The notes under the pieces were generated by a model. It was not told the origin of the DNA. It saw nothing but the letters and a program-made list of their open reading frames with translations, and ran no database searches. 52,080 nt of DNA, from NCBI GenBank assembly GCA_900547395.1, contig URGP01000018.1, forward strand, positions 1-52,080. Direction: 5' to 3'. The DNA is from an uncultured Opitutales bacterium (GTDB taxonomy: Bacteria; Verrucomicrobiota; Verrucomicrobiia; Opitutales; Intestinicryptomonadaceae). Within the stretch, counting starts at the first letter, position 1. Every line of letters starts with the position of its first letter. Below are positions 8,325 through 17,238 of this stretch, piece after piece. Position numbers and translations under genes: made by a program.

Positions 8325-10724
8325 ATGAAATTTTTAAGAATTTTTGCGGCACTTCTGCTATTGGCTTGTGGCGGAGTGTCGTTTGCTTCGGACGCCGCAG
8401 GTCAAAAAGAGGAAAGCCCCGTTTTGGTCGAGGCGGATCCGTCTTTGCTTGTTGCGTCTCCCAAGATGAGGGGAGAATCTCGCAACTTCATATTTTGTTT
8501 GGAAAACGGTCATTTCCTTAAAAAAAGCCTCGACAAGCTCGACATGAAAAAGCTTGTGAGGGAATACATGTCTTCCCTCGATTTCATGAAGATGTTTTTT
8601 CTTGAAAGCGACGTCGATTTCTACACGGAAAGGCTTGCGCCCATCTTGCCGCAGCTGTTGCGCCAGGGCGTGATTTTGCCCGCCAATAAAATTTACCACG
8701 AAACGTTTGTGCCGCGCGCGAAGGCGAGGTTGGAATGGATAAAAAAGCGCATGGAAGAGCCTTTCGACTTTTCTAATGACGAAACTTTCAGACCCGACCG
8801 AAGCAAGGCTGAATGGCCCAAGAATATGGCGGAAGCCGACGAGCTTTGGCAAAAGCGCATAAAATTCGACGTTCTAAGCCAAATCATCGGCTACGACAAT
8901 TCAGACGAGCAGATTATATCTGAAATCGACGAAGATGCGGTTCGTGAAGACGCGGGCGATGAAATGAAAAACGACGCTCCAAAGACTTTTGAAGAAAAGC
9001 TCAAAAAAGCGAAGGAGGAAGTCTTGAAGCGCTATGAAAATCTCATCTCCAACATGACAAAGGACGATGCGACGGAAATTCAGGAATTTTTCTTAAACGC
9101 CATTTCAAACATTTATGACCCGCATACGTCTTTCCTTTCGGAGTATGCCCTTGAAGAGTTCGACATTTCAGTCCGCAACGCCCTTGTCGGCATAGGCGCG
9201 GTGCTTTCGGAAAAGGACGGCTATTGCAGCGTTGTCGAGCTTATGCCCGGAGGTCCCGCCGAAAAGAGCAAAAAAATAGAGCCTGACGACAAGATTGTGG
9301 GTGTAGGTCAGTCCGCCGATGAAATCGAGGACGTTGTCGGCAAGAAGCTTCGCAACACAGTTCGCCTCATAAGGGGCAAAGAAGGCTCGAAAGTCTATTT
9401 GCAGATAGAGCCGAAAGGAAACCCCGGCGTCAGGAAAATCGTGGTTTTGCAGCGCGAAAAAATACAGCTTACCGAAAAGCTTGCCCGCGCCTGCGTTTAC
9501 GAGCTTCCGGTAGGCGATAAAACAGTTCCGATAGGCGTGATAGACCTTCCTGCATTTTACGGGGAATCCGATGGCGCGGACGGAGTGAAGGGCTTTTCGA
9601 CGACGCACGACGTAGAGGAGCTGATTTTAAAGCTTAAAGAGCGCAACGTGAAGGGCATAATTTTGGACTTGCGCAAAAACGGCGGCGGTTTTTTGAACGA
9701 AGCCGTCGATCTTGCGGGGCTTTTTATCCGAACAGGGCCTGTTTTGCAGGTCGGCGACCGCTCGGGCAGGGTTGTGCAGATGAGAGACGACGACCCTAAG
9801 GTCGTTTGGGACGGACCAATGATTGTGCTTGTCAGCCGCCTTTCGGCTTCCGCCGCCGAAATTGTCGCCGGAGCTTTGAAAAACCACGAAAGGGCGATAA
9901 TCGTCGGCGACAAGTCAACTTTCGGCAAAGGTTCCGTGCAGATGGTTTACCATTTGGCGAATTTCGACAAATCACACAAGAGCGCGGCAAAAATCACCAT
10001 TCAAAAATGGTATCAGCCGAACGGAGAATCAATACAGTTAAAAGGCATTCATTCCGACATCGCATTGCCCTCTACTTTGGAGCATCTCGACTTGGGAGAA
10101 GACAAGCGTGAAAACGCTTTGGGCTGGGACGAAATCGATCCCGCTTCAATACGCGCGGGATACGGGTACGGCATGGGCGAGAGCGGCGCAAAGCTGCTTT
10201 CAACTCTTTCCGAAAAGTCGGAAAAAAGGCGCGAAAGTTTGGACGAATTCAAATTCTTGAACGAAAGGATTGGCTGGTTTAAATCGCGCGTCGAGAAGAA
10301 GGATTGGAGTTTGAATTTGGATGCGCGTGAAAAGCAGCTAAAAGACGACGAAGCGTTTGCGGACAAGATGAACGAGCGTCAGAAAGAGTTTGCGAAGTCC
10401 AACTTCAAAAAAGAGGAAATCCTTTTGGACAGTGCCATTGCCAAGAAAAAAATGCAGGAGGAAAGCTCCGCCGCGCAAGGCAATTCTTCCGAAAATGGCG
10501 TTGAAGAAAAAAATCCGCAAGGCGAAAATACAGAGTCTGCGGCTGGCGAAAAAGCCGAATCCTCTTCATCGGGTGAAAAATCAGCTAATCCGCCTTCCGA
10601 AAAGCATAATTCAAAGGGCAAGTCCAAGAAAGACGACGTTCCTGAGTTTGACGTCTCCATGCGCGAAGCTTTGCGCATCATGGGCGATTGGCTCGAATTT
10701 GAAAATTCCGCGAAAAAAAATTAA
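8325..10724 (+). CDS. prc: Tail-specific (C-terminal processing) protease, S41 family
   Basis: The start at ATG 8325 gives a clean export signal, MKFLRIFAALLLLACGGVSF. The LLAC motif at C15 could be a lipobox, so the enzyme may be a lipoprotein. The 799-residue protein has the long Prc layout: an N-terminal helical domain, a PDZ domain (about 285-380; GIGAVLSEKDGY, PGGPAEKSKK), the S41 catalytic core and a charged C-terminal region. The nucleophile is S509 in RLSASAAE and the general base K535 in FGKGSVQ, matching the Ser/Lys dyad of Prc. It degrades or trims periplasmic proteins from their C termini. The tail near 710-780 is low-complexity, rich in Glu/Ser/Lys. Confidence 0.93.
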   Translation: MKFLRIFAALLLLACGGVSFASDAAGQKEESPVLVEADPSLLVASPKMRGESRNFIFCLENGHFLKKSLDKLDMKKLVREYMSSLDFMKMFFLESDVDFYTERLAPILPQLLRQGVILPANKIYHETFVPRAKARLEWIKKRMEEPFDFSNDETFRPDRSKAEWPKNMAEADELWQKRIKFDVLSQIIGYDNSDEQIISEIDEDAVREDAGDEMKNDAPKTFEEKLKKAKEEVLKRYENLISNMTKDDATEIQEFFLNAISNIYDPHTSFLSEYALEEFDISVRNALVGIGAVLSEKDGYCSVVELMPGGPAEKSKKIEPDDKIVGVGQSADEIEDVVGKKLRNTVRLIRGKEGSKVYLQIEPKGNPGVRKIVVLQREKIQLTEKLARACVYELPVGDKTVPIGVIDLPAFYGESDGADGVKGFSTTHDVEELILKLKERNVKGIILDLRKNGGGFLNEAVDLAGLFIRTGPVLQVGDRSGRVVQMRDDDPKVVWDGPMIVLVSRLSASAAEIVAGALKNHERAIIVGDKSTFGKGSVQMVYHLANFDKSHKSAAKITIQKWYQPNGESIQLKGIHSDIALPSTLEHLDLGEDKRENALGWDEIDPASIRAGYGYGMGESGAKLLSTLSEKSEKRRESLDEFKFLNERIGWFKSRVEKKDWSLNLDAREKQLKDDEAFADKMNERQKEFAKSNFKKEEILLDSAIAKKKMQEESSAAQGNSSENGVEEKNPQGENTESAAGEKAESSSSGEKSANPPSEKHNSKGKSKKDDVPEFDVSMREALRIMGDWLEFENSAKKN

Positions 10725-10825
10725 TTCCGAAAAACAAGTATTTTTTATTTTTTTTATCTTCGAATTTGCCGATAAAATTTAAAAATGTGTGCAAATTTGA
10801 ACAAGATAATATTTGAATAAAAAAT

Positions 10826-13800
10826 ATGCGTTATAATTTGGGAATAGATGCGGGATCTACAACTGTAAAACTTTTGGTTTCCGAGGGGCGAAAAACCCTT
10901 TATTCCTCTTATTCGCGCCACAATGCCGATGTGGCGCGATGTTTGTCGGGGGAGCTTGAAAAGCTTGCGGACATTTTTCCAAACGCTTCGTTTGGCGTGT
11001 GCCTTACGGGCTCTGCGGGCATGGGAGTCGCGGAGCGTTGCGGCTTTAAGTTCATTCAGGAATTGGTTGCGGAGAGTTTGGCGGTAAAAACTTTGGGGTT
11101 TGAAAATGCCACTTTAATCGACATCGGCGGAGAGGACGCCAAAATGATTTTCTTCTCTTCGGGGCGTTCCCCCGACATAAGGATGAACGGCGTTTGCGCG
11201 GGCGGCACAGGAGCGTTTTTGGACCAGATGGCGTCATTGCTTGGAATAGACGCGGGCAAAATGGGCGAACTTGCGTTGAAAGCCAAGCGCGTTTATCCGA
11301 TAGCCTCCCGATGCGGAGTTTTCGCAAAGACTGACATACAAAATTTGGCAAGCCGCAGGATTCCGCTTGAAGACATTTCAGCAAGCGTGTTTCACGCTGT
11401 TGCATTGCAGTGCGCGGGGTCTTTGGCAAGGGCTACCGACTTGGTTGCTCCCGTGTTGTGTGTAGGGGGGCCTCTCACTTTTTTGGGGGCTTTGAGGAAG
11501 GCGTTTTCAGATGTCTTGGAAGTTTCGGAAGGCGAAATGCTGCTTCCCGAAAACTCCGAAACGTTTGCGGCAATGGGGGCCGCATGTGCGGCGGAGCGGG
11601 AAGGCTCTCTTTCTGCGGCGGAAATTTTGGAGCGTGTCGAAAAATCGAATTTTAAAAGCGCGAAAAAAAGCTTGGAGCCTCTTTTTAAAAACCCTCGGGA
11701 GTTTGAAATTTGGAAACGCTCTTTGAGCGTAAAGAAAATCCCTTCGAGGGAAATAAAAGACGGGGAGCATTTGCAAGTGTTTGTCGGCATTGATTCAGGC
11801 TCCACCACGACGAAGCTTGCGGTTATGGACGAAGATTTGAATTTGGTCTTTTGCAGGTACGGTTCAAATTCGGGAATGCCTCTCGAAATGGCGGGAAAGT
11901 TTATGGGCGAATTTTTCTCGATCGCAAAATCAAAGGGCGCGTCGGTTGAAATCCTCTCTTCCGCCTCGACGGGCTATGGGGAAGATTTAATCCGCGCGGC
12001 GTTCAATTTGGACTGCGGAATTGTTGAGACAATGGCGCACTTGCAGGCGGCAATGTGGATAGACGAAAGCGTATCTTTCGTTTTGGACATCGGCGGGCAG
12101 GACATGAAGTCGATATTCGTTGAAAACAAGGCGGTAAAAAACGTGGAACTTAACGAATCCTGCTCGTCGGGGTGCGGCTCATTTTTGCAGAGTTTCGCGT
12201 CGATGATGAATTTGGATTTGGACGAATTTGCCCGCCTTGCGTGTCTTTCGCAAAATCCTTGCGACTTGGGGACGCGCTGCACGGTGTTCATGAATTCCAA
12301 GGTGAAGGAGGCGTTGAAAGAGCAGTCGGACGCGGGCGACATCGCGGCGGGGCTTGCAATTTCTGTCGTTAAAAACTGCCTTTTCAAGGTGCTGAAAATT
12401 TCAAACATGGAAAGGCTTGGCGATAATATTGTCGTGCAGGGCGGAACTTTTAAAAACCTTGCGGTTTTGCGCGCCCTTGAAGTTCTTTCAGGCAAAAAAA
12501 TATCGACTTGCGACCGCCCCGAGCTTATGGGAGCGATGGGAGCCGCCTTGTATGCGCGCTCCCTCTTCAAAAAAGGCGGCAAAAGCTCCATTTGCCCGAA
12601 TGTTGATTTTTCAAAAATAAGCAGGAAAAATTTGGAATGCAGGGGATGTGCAAACCGTTGCAGCGTAATCCGATTCTCTTTTGAAAACGGGAACGTAAGC
12701 CATGCAGGCAACAAGTGCGAACGTTTTTTCCATTCCGCGGCGAATGCAAAAACGCGCGGAGAGGACGGCGTTTTGTTGCGCTATAAAATGCTTTTTGAAA
12801 ACAGCGGAAATTCCGAAAGCCTTGAAAAAATAGGAATTCCCCGCGCCTTGAACGTTTACGAGAACTATCCGTTTTGGGCGGAGCTTTTCAGGGGGTGCGG
12901 CTTTGACTTGGTTTTGTCGGGAGAATCTACATCGTCTCTTGCGGCAAAAGGCGTTTCGTTTCTTATGTCGGACAATTTGTGCTTCCCCGCGAAGCTTGCG
13001 CACGGGCATATTTTGGATTTGGTTGAGAGGGGCTGCAAGCGGATATTTTTCCCGATGGTCGCAAAAGAGGCGGGCGAGGGCAAAGGCTCTTCTAATTCTT
13101 TCAACTGCCCCGTTGTAACGGGCTATCCGAATGTCGTTAAAAATTCAATGGAGCTTCAATCGCGTTTCGGCGTTGAGTTTGACTATCCCGTCATCTCTTT
13201 TGAATCGCGGAAAAGCTTGGAAAAGTCGTGTTGGAGCTATTTTAAGGGTTTGGGGGTCGGCAGGAGGCGTTTTTTGGCGTCGCTTGAAAACGCTCTTAAA
13301 AAGAGGGAAGATTTCAGGCGCAATTCAAGTTCGGCGCAAATGAAGATTTTGGAAAAGGGCATAAAATCGAGAAAGCCTGTTCTCGTTTTTACGGGCAGAC
13401 CTTACCATTGCGACCCGCTGATAAACCAGAAGGCATCTCAAATCGCCGCAGATTTGGGCGCGGACGTTGTTTCTGACGACGCTTTCCTTTTTGAAAGCGA
13501 AGCTGATTTGGACAGTGTAAACTACATTCCGCAGTGGACGTACCCGAACCGCGTCATGAGGGCGGCTATCGCCGTGGCAAAGCTTCCGAAGAATGTCGCG
13601 CTCGTCCAGCTCAATTCTTTCGGGTGCGGACCCGACTCATTTTTGATGGACGAGGCGTCAGAAGTTTTACATGCGGCGGGCAAAAATCTGACGGTGATAA
13701 GGGTTGACGAAATTTCAAGCACGGGGTCGATAAGATTGCGCCTGCGTTCTCTGATAGAGTCGCTAAAACTTTTCGGGGACTCTTCCGATGGTGCTTTGGA

Positions 13801-15067
13801 ACCTTACAAACCCTACAACCTTTCGTACGAAAAAATAGACAGGGAAAAAACGATTGTCGTTCCTTTCGTAAACGATATAATTTCCCCCATCATTCCCGCG
13901 ATGGCAAAAGCGATGGGCTACAAGGCGGTATGCCTGCCGCCTCCCGACTCGGAATCTGTCGGCGATGGGCTGAAATACGGGCATAACGAAGTTTGCTATC
14001 CTGCCACCGTCATTGTCGGCGACATCATAAAATTTCTAAAAAAAGCGGGGCGCAAAGCTTCCGATTACGTCGTTGCAATCACGCAGACTGGCGGGCAGTG
14101 CAGGGCGACAAACTATCTTGCGCTCATAAAAAACGCGATGAGGCTTGCGGGGTTTTCGAATGTCAAAATCGTTTCCGTAAATTTTGGCAAGACCTTTAAA
14201 AATTCCCAGCCCGCCTTTAAGACGGGAATAATAAAAAGCGTCAAGCTTTCGCTTTTGTGCATCGCTTTTACCGATGCCGTATCTGAAATGTACAATGCCA
14301 TGCGCGTGCGCGAGGCGGTTTCGGGAAGCGCGAAGCATATTGCGGATTCCGTTATAAACAGGGCAGTGCCTCTTTTTGAGAAATGCGACGCCAAGGGGAT
14401 TTTCCGCCTTCTTAAAGAAGCCGTGGACACTTTCAACAGAATAGTCGTAAAGTTCGAAAGCACCCGCAAAATAGGCTTCATAGGGGAAATTTACTTAAAG
14501 TACAATTCTTTCTCGCATTGCAATTTGGCGGATTGGATTTCCGAGAGGGGTGTTGAGGTTGTGCGCCCTCCTCTTAAAAATTTTGTGATGCAGACGTTTG
14601 TAAACGAAAAGGCAAACGAAAGTTTCGGAATATCAGAGCGGGGATTTTTTAGCAGGATATTGTCGCCCGCGGCGTTTTCTTACATGAATTCGTTTCTTGC
14701 CCGCGCGGAAAAAATAATGTCCCAATTCAAATATTTCCATAGAAGCCCGACGATTTTTGAGATGGCATCTGACGCGGAGAAAATTTTGCGCCTTTCAAAC
14801 CAGTTCGGGGAAGGCTGGCTTATTGCCGCTGAAATTGCCGAATTTGCCAAGCGCGGAATAAACGACGTAGTGTGCGTACAGCCATTCGGGTGCATCGCAA
14901 ACCATATCGTTGCAAAGGGCATCGAGCGCAAGGTAAAGAAAATGTTTCCGCACATGAACATTCTGTTCTTGGACATAGATTCGAGCGTTGCGCCCGTAAA
15001 CTTGCAAAACCGCTTGATGTTTTTGATAGACGAAAATTTAAAGTACGCCCAAAAAGCCGACGCCTAA
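10826..15067 (+). CDS. Giant 2-hydroxyacyl-CoA dehydratase activase-like protein (BcrA/BadF ATPase pair plus DUF2229)
   Basis: The 1413-residue protein begins with two ASKHA ATPase domains, GIDAGSTTVKLLV (6-18) and GIDSGSTTTKLAV (near 321). Each has the cysteine motifs used by activases for a bridging [4Fe-4S] cluster: CAGGTGAF (C124) with SRCGVF (C163), and SGCGSF (near 448) with RCTVF (near 485). Cysteine-rich and DUF2229/COG3580-COG3581-like domains fill the rest, including FTGRPYHCDPLINQKA and FGCGPDS. Activases of this family use ATP to inject low-potential electrons into radical 2-hydroxyacyl-CoA dehydratases. The giant fused form is common in anaerobes but its partner is often unknown, and no separate dehydratase subunit gene adjoins it. 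The stop overlaps the convergent gene's stop by 4 bp. Confidence 0.88.
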   Translation: MRYNLGIDAGSTTVKLLVSEGRKTLYSSYSRHNADVARCLSGELEKLADIFPNASFGVCLTGSAGMGVAERCGFKFIQELVAESLAVKTLGFENATLIDIGGEDAKMIFFSSGRSPDIRMNGVCAGGTGAFLDQMASLLGIDAGKMGELALKAKRVYPIASRCGVFAKTDIQNLASRRIPLEDISASVFHAVALQCAGSLARATDLVAPVLCVGGPLTFLGALRKAFSDVLEVSEGEMLLPENSETFAAMGAACAAEREGSLSAAEILERVEKSNFKSAKKSLEPLFKNPREFEIWKRSLSVKKIPSREIKDGEHLQVFVGIDSGSTTTKLAVMDEDLNLVFCRYGSNSGMPLEMAGKFMGEFFSIAKSKGASVEILSSASTGYGEDLIRAAFNLDCGIVETMAHLQAAMWIDESVSFVLDIGGQDMKSIFVENKAVKNVELNESCSSGCGSFLQSFASMMNLDLDEFARLACLSQNPCDLGTRCTVFMNSKVKEALKEQSDAGDIAAGLAISVVKNCLFKVLKISNMERLGDNIVVQGGTFKNLAVLRALEVLSGKKISTCDRPELMGAMGAALYARSLFKKGGKSSICPNVDFSKISRKNLECRGCANRCSVIRFSFENGNVSHAGNKCERFFHSAANAKTRGEDGVLLRYKMLFENSGNSESLEKIGIPRALNVYENYPFWAELFRGCGFDLVLSGESTSSLAAKGVSFLMSDNLCFPAKLAHGHILDLVERGCKRIFFPMVAKEAGEGKGSSNSFNCPVVTGYPNVVKNSMELQSRFGVEFDYPVISFESRKSLEKSCWSYFKGLGVGRRRFLASLENALKKREDFRRNSSSAQMKILEKGIKSRKPVLVFTGRPYHCDPLINQKASQIAADLGADVVSDDAFLFESEADLDSVNYIPQWTYPNRVMRAAIAVAKLPKNVALVQLNSFGCGPDSFLMDEASEVLHAAGKNLTVIRVDEISSTGSIRLRLRSLIESLKLFGDSSDGALEPYKPYNLSYEKIDREKTIVVPFVNDIISPIIPAMAKAMGYKAVCLPPPDSESVGDGLKYGHNEVCYPATVIVGDIIKFLKKAGRKASDYVVAITQTGGQCRATNYLALIKNAMRLAGFSNVKIVSVNFGKTFKNSQPAFKTGIIKSVKLSLLCIAFTDAVSEMYNAMRVREAVSGSAKHIADSVINRAVPLFEKCDAKGIFRLLKEAVDTFNRIVVKFESTRKIGFIGEIYLKYNSFSHCNLADWISERGVEVVRPPLKNFVMQTFVNEKANESFGISERGFFSRILSPAAFSYMNSFLARAEKIMSQFKYFHRSPTIFEMASDAEKILRLSNQFGEGWLIAAEIAEFAKRGINDVVCVQPFGCIANHIVAKGIERKVKKMFPHMNILFLDIDSSVAPVNLQNRLMFLIDENLKYAQKADA

Positions 15068-15618
15068 TTTTCGTTTTCGGAGTTTTCGGGAGGTTCGGGA
15101 AATTTTTGATAAATCGGATTTTGGCTTATTAAAAGCTCTTCCCAGAGTTCAAACGGGTCGAACTGCGATATTGACTCCAAGTCTGCGGGAATGACAAGCC
15201 ATGTGCCTTCGGCTATTTCGGTATTTAGCTGGTTTTCTTCCCATCCAGAGTATCCGACGAATGCCGCGGCTTTTGCCGACGGATTTTTTGAAAGCATCTT
15301 TTCCGCTTTTTCCGCGGTAAGCCCGAACGAAAAGTCGTTTATTCCATCCTGTCCGTCGGTCCAAACCGCGATTGAAACCCTGTTCTTTGCGACGGGGCCG
15401 CCGTCGAAAACTTCCACTTGCGAGAGTATGGGATATTTCAAAAACTCATCGTCTATCTCTCCAAGCGTTTTTTCAAGCGGCAAATTTATGATTACCCCGA
15501 TGGAGCCTTCTTTTGTGTCTTCAAGAAGCAAAATTACGCTTTCCTCAAAAACGGGATCCTCAAATGAAGGAGAGGCGATTAAAAAACTCCAGCTTCTGTC
15601 TTCGTAGTTTTTCTTCAT
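15064..15618 (-). CDS. YqgE/AlgH family protein (UPF0301)
   Basis: 184 residues, the normal size for the family. The N-terminal DRSWSFLIASPSFEDPVFEE block, the VILLLEDTKEGSIGVIINLP motif and the DGGPV motif are typical of YqgE/AlgH. The biochemical role of the family is not established, although AlgH has been linked to alginate regulation in Pseudomonas. It lies 3 bp downstream of the deaminase gene in the same leftward unit, and ends head-on against the activase-like gene. Confidence 0.92.
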   Translation of the reverse strand: MKKNYEDRSWSFLIASPSFEDPVFEESVILLLEDTKEGSIGVIINLPLEKTLGEIDDEFLKYPILSQVEVFDGGPVAKNRVSIAVWTDGQDGINDFSFGLTAEKAEKMLSKNPSAKAAAFVGYSGWEENQLNTEIAEGTWLVIPADLESISQFDPFELWEELLISQNPIYQKFPEPPENSENEN

Positions 15619-15621
15619 AGG

Positions 15622-16104
15622 TCAAAGCTTAATGATTTCGATGCCCGATTCCTTGAAAATGTCTAAAACGAGAGGGTCGTTGTGGTAGTCGTGCAGATAT
15701 TTTACGGATTTTACGCCTGCCGCCGCCAGAATTTTGGCGCAGTTTATGCACGGGAAATGCGTGATGTATGCAGTCGAGCCGTTTACGCTGACGCCGCGCC
15801 TTGCCGCGTCTGAAATGGCATTTTGCTCGGCATGCACGGTTGCCTGTTCATGCCCGTCGCGCACGCAAGACTTGTGAGCGGCTCCCGCCAGAAAACCGTT
15901 GTACCCCGCGGCGATAATCCTGTTTTTATGCTCTCCGCCGCTAACCAAAACGCAGCCGACATTAAGCCTTTCGCAAGACGAGCGCGAGGCTATTAAAATT
16001 GCCGTTGACATAAAGTATTCGTCCCAAGACGGGCGGTTTGGCAAATTTGAAATCGCTTTTTCGATGTCGATAATCATACGGTTTGTGTTTTCAAAAAAAT
16101 CCAT
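15622..16104 (-). CDS. Deoxycytidylate (dCMP) deaminase family protein
   Basis: A 160-residue zinc deaminase with HAEQNA (H91, catalytic E93) and PCINCAK (C119, C122), the metal ligands of the cytidine/deoxycytidylate deaminase family. The WDEYFMSTAILIASRSSC start and the VGCVLVSGGEHKNRIIAAGYNG stretch (residues 49-70) are typical of dCMP deaminases, which make dUMP for thymidylate synthesis. The related competence protein ComEB has the same fold and cannot be excluded. A later in-frame ATG (residue 10) is possible. It is transcribed with the downstream YqgE gene. Confidence 0.9.
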   Translation of the reverse strand: MDFFENTNRMIIDIEKAISNLPNRPSWDEYFMSTAILIASRSSCERLNVGCVLVSGGEHKNRIIAAGYNGFLAGAAHKSCVRDGHEQATVHAEQNAISDAARRGVSVNGSTAYITHFPCINCAKILAAAGVKSVKYLHDYHNDPLVLDIFKESGIEIIKL

Positions 16105-16250
16105 AATTTGTCTTTCAATTTAACTCCTGCCTTTTTTCCGTCAATTTTATTATTAAAATTTTGGCTTGCGCCGAAATATCGGTGGCATAAATGGCAATCG
16201 GTTTCATAAAAAACTTGAAAATACCGAGAGCCGATACATCATTATTCATA

Positions 16251-16604
16251 ATGAAGAGTACAAAAAAAGCCTATAATTTTTTCTCGTGGACCGAAACTGT
16301 TTTGGTGTTGGCAATACTTGTGTTCGTGACGGCAATACTTGTGCCGTCCGCGCTTTTCATTCGCTCTTCTTCCTGCGCGAAAATGATAGAAGCCCAGCTT
16401 GGCGCGATTTCAAAGGCAGGCAGGACTTTCATTCTTGAAAACGGGGTACGCCGCGTGAGTTGCCAGACTTTGGTGCGCCAAAATTTAATATCGGAGCCGA
16501 CTGTTTTCTACGGCGAAGATTATAAAGACTTGGTGATAGATTCTTCGGGCGGCAAGCTTTCCGTAAAAACAAAAAACGGCAAGACAATATCGGTAAACTA
16601 TTAA
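16251..16604 (+). CDS. Small prepilin-like protein with an atypical leader
   Basis: The chosen start is ATG 16251 (117 residues); an upstream in-frame ATG at 16191 would add 20 residues. The N terminus is a short basic leader, then FFSWTETVLVLAILVFVTAI and the rest of a long hydrophobic helix, then a small soluble domain. A glutamate sits five residues into the predicted mature protein, as in type IV pilins and pseudopilins, but the residue before the cut would be Phe rather than Gly or Ala. It stands alone, far from the T2SS operon, and precedes a terminator. Minor pilin or pseudopilin is the best guess. Confidence 0.6.
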   Translation: MKSTKKAYNFFSWTETVLVLAILVFVTAILVPSALFIRSSSCAKMIEAQLGAISKAGRTFILENGVRRVSCQTLVRQNLISEPTVFYGEDYKDLVIDSSGGKLSVKTKNGKTISVNY

Positions 16605-16667
16605 GAATGCCTTGATTTTTGCGGAAATCCGCGAAAGCGCATTTTCGGCATATGAAATTTATCGACA

Positions 16668-16703
16668 AAAAAGCCCGCAAACGCTCTTGTTTGCAGGCTT
16701 TCT
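16668..16703 (+). terminator. Terminator hairpin between the prepilin-like gene and ssrA
   Basis: An A-rich start is followed by a stem of AAAGCCcGCAAAC pairing with GTTTGCaGGCTTT, with a six-base loop. The flanks are A-rich on the left and T-containing on the right, so it can serve both the rightward prepilin-like gene and the leftward tmRNA, whose 3' end lies 5 bp away. Confidence 0.75.
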
Positions 16704-16707
16704 AAAA

Positions 16708-17062
16708 TGGTGGAGATGGAGGGAGTCGAACCCTCGTCCTAAAAACTTTCGGATATACCGTCTACAACGCGTAGTTTTGATTTAAATTCGTCTTTCCGTT
16801 AGGCCAAAACTGCCGCGGAAAAACTATCGAACAGAAATTAGCGGCTTGAAACCCTGCCCGAACAGCCCAAGCCTCTTTACCCGATGTCGACGCCGGATTT
16901 CCCGTATCGGGTGTCAGGGAGCCGACGTGCCGCGTCAATTAGGCGGCAATAGCGTATTCTTCGCCATTTATAGTGTTTTTGACACATTTTTACAGAGCCA
17001 AGTGTCGTCTCTGGCGTGCAAGCATAAACTACGATTTTCAGTCGAATTCCAAAGACATCCCC
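16708..17062 (-). ncRNA. ssrA: Transfer-messenger RNA (tmRNA)
   Basis: Read on the minus strand, the RNA starts GGGGATG (17062-17056). It ends with a GAGGG TTCGACT CCCTC T-arm, CATCTCC and an encoded CCA (16708-16710). The first and last segments pair as a 7-bp acceptor stem with one G-U pair. The tag frame reads KNTINGEEYAIAA followed by TAA (16980-16939), preceded by GTC. With the initial alanine carried by tmRNA itself, the tag would be AKNTINGEEYAIAA. tmRNA with SmpB rescues stalled ribosomes and marks the peptide for proteolysis. Confidence 0.95.
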
Positions 17063-17181
17063 TTGTTGTTCAACTTAAAATTTTGTTTATTATTTTGTAA
17101 TCTTCGGAATTTTATTCGGATTATCAAGTAAAATTTTTAGATTTAAGGCATTCTTATTTTTTGCAATCTAAATTATTTCTA

Positions 17182-17210
17182 TTGACTCATTCGATTGAGG
17201 CGGTTAGTTT
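17182..17210 (+). promoter_or_regulatory. Candidate sigma-70 promoter for the tandem DUF1080 gene
   Basis: TTGACT (17182-17187) and TAGTTT (17205-17210) are spaced by 17 bases and lie 29 bp before the ATG at 17239. The -35 is good and the -10 only fair. An AAGG about 10 bases before the ATG may act as the ribosome binding site. Confidence 0.4.
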
Positions 17211-17238
17211 TTATTGCGTTTAATCAAGGTAAATTTTT

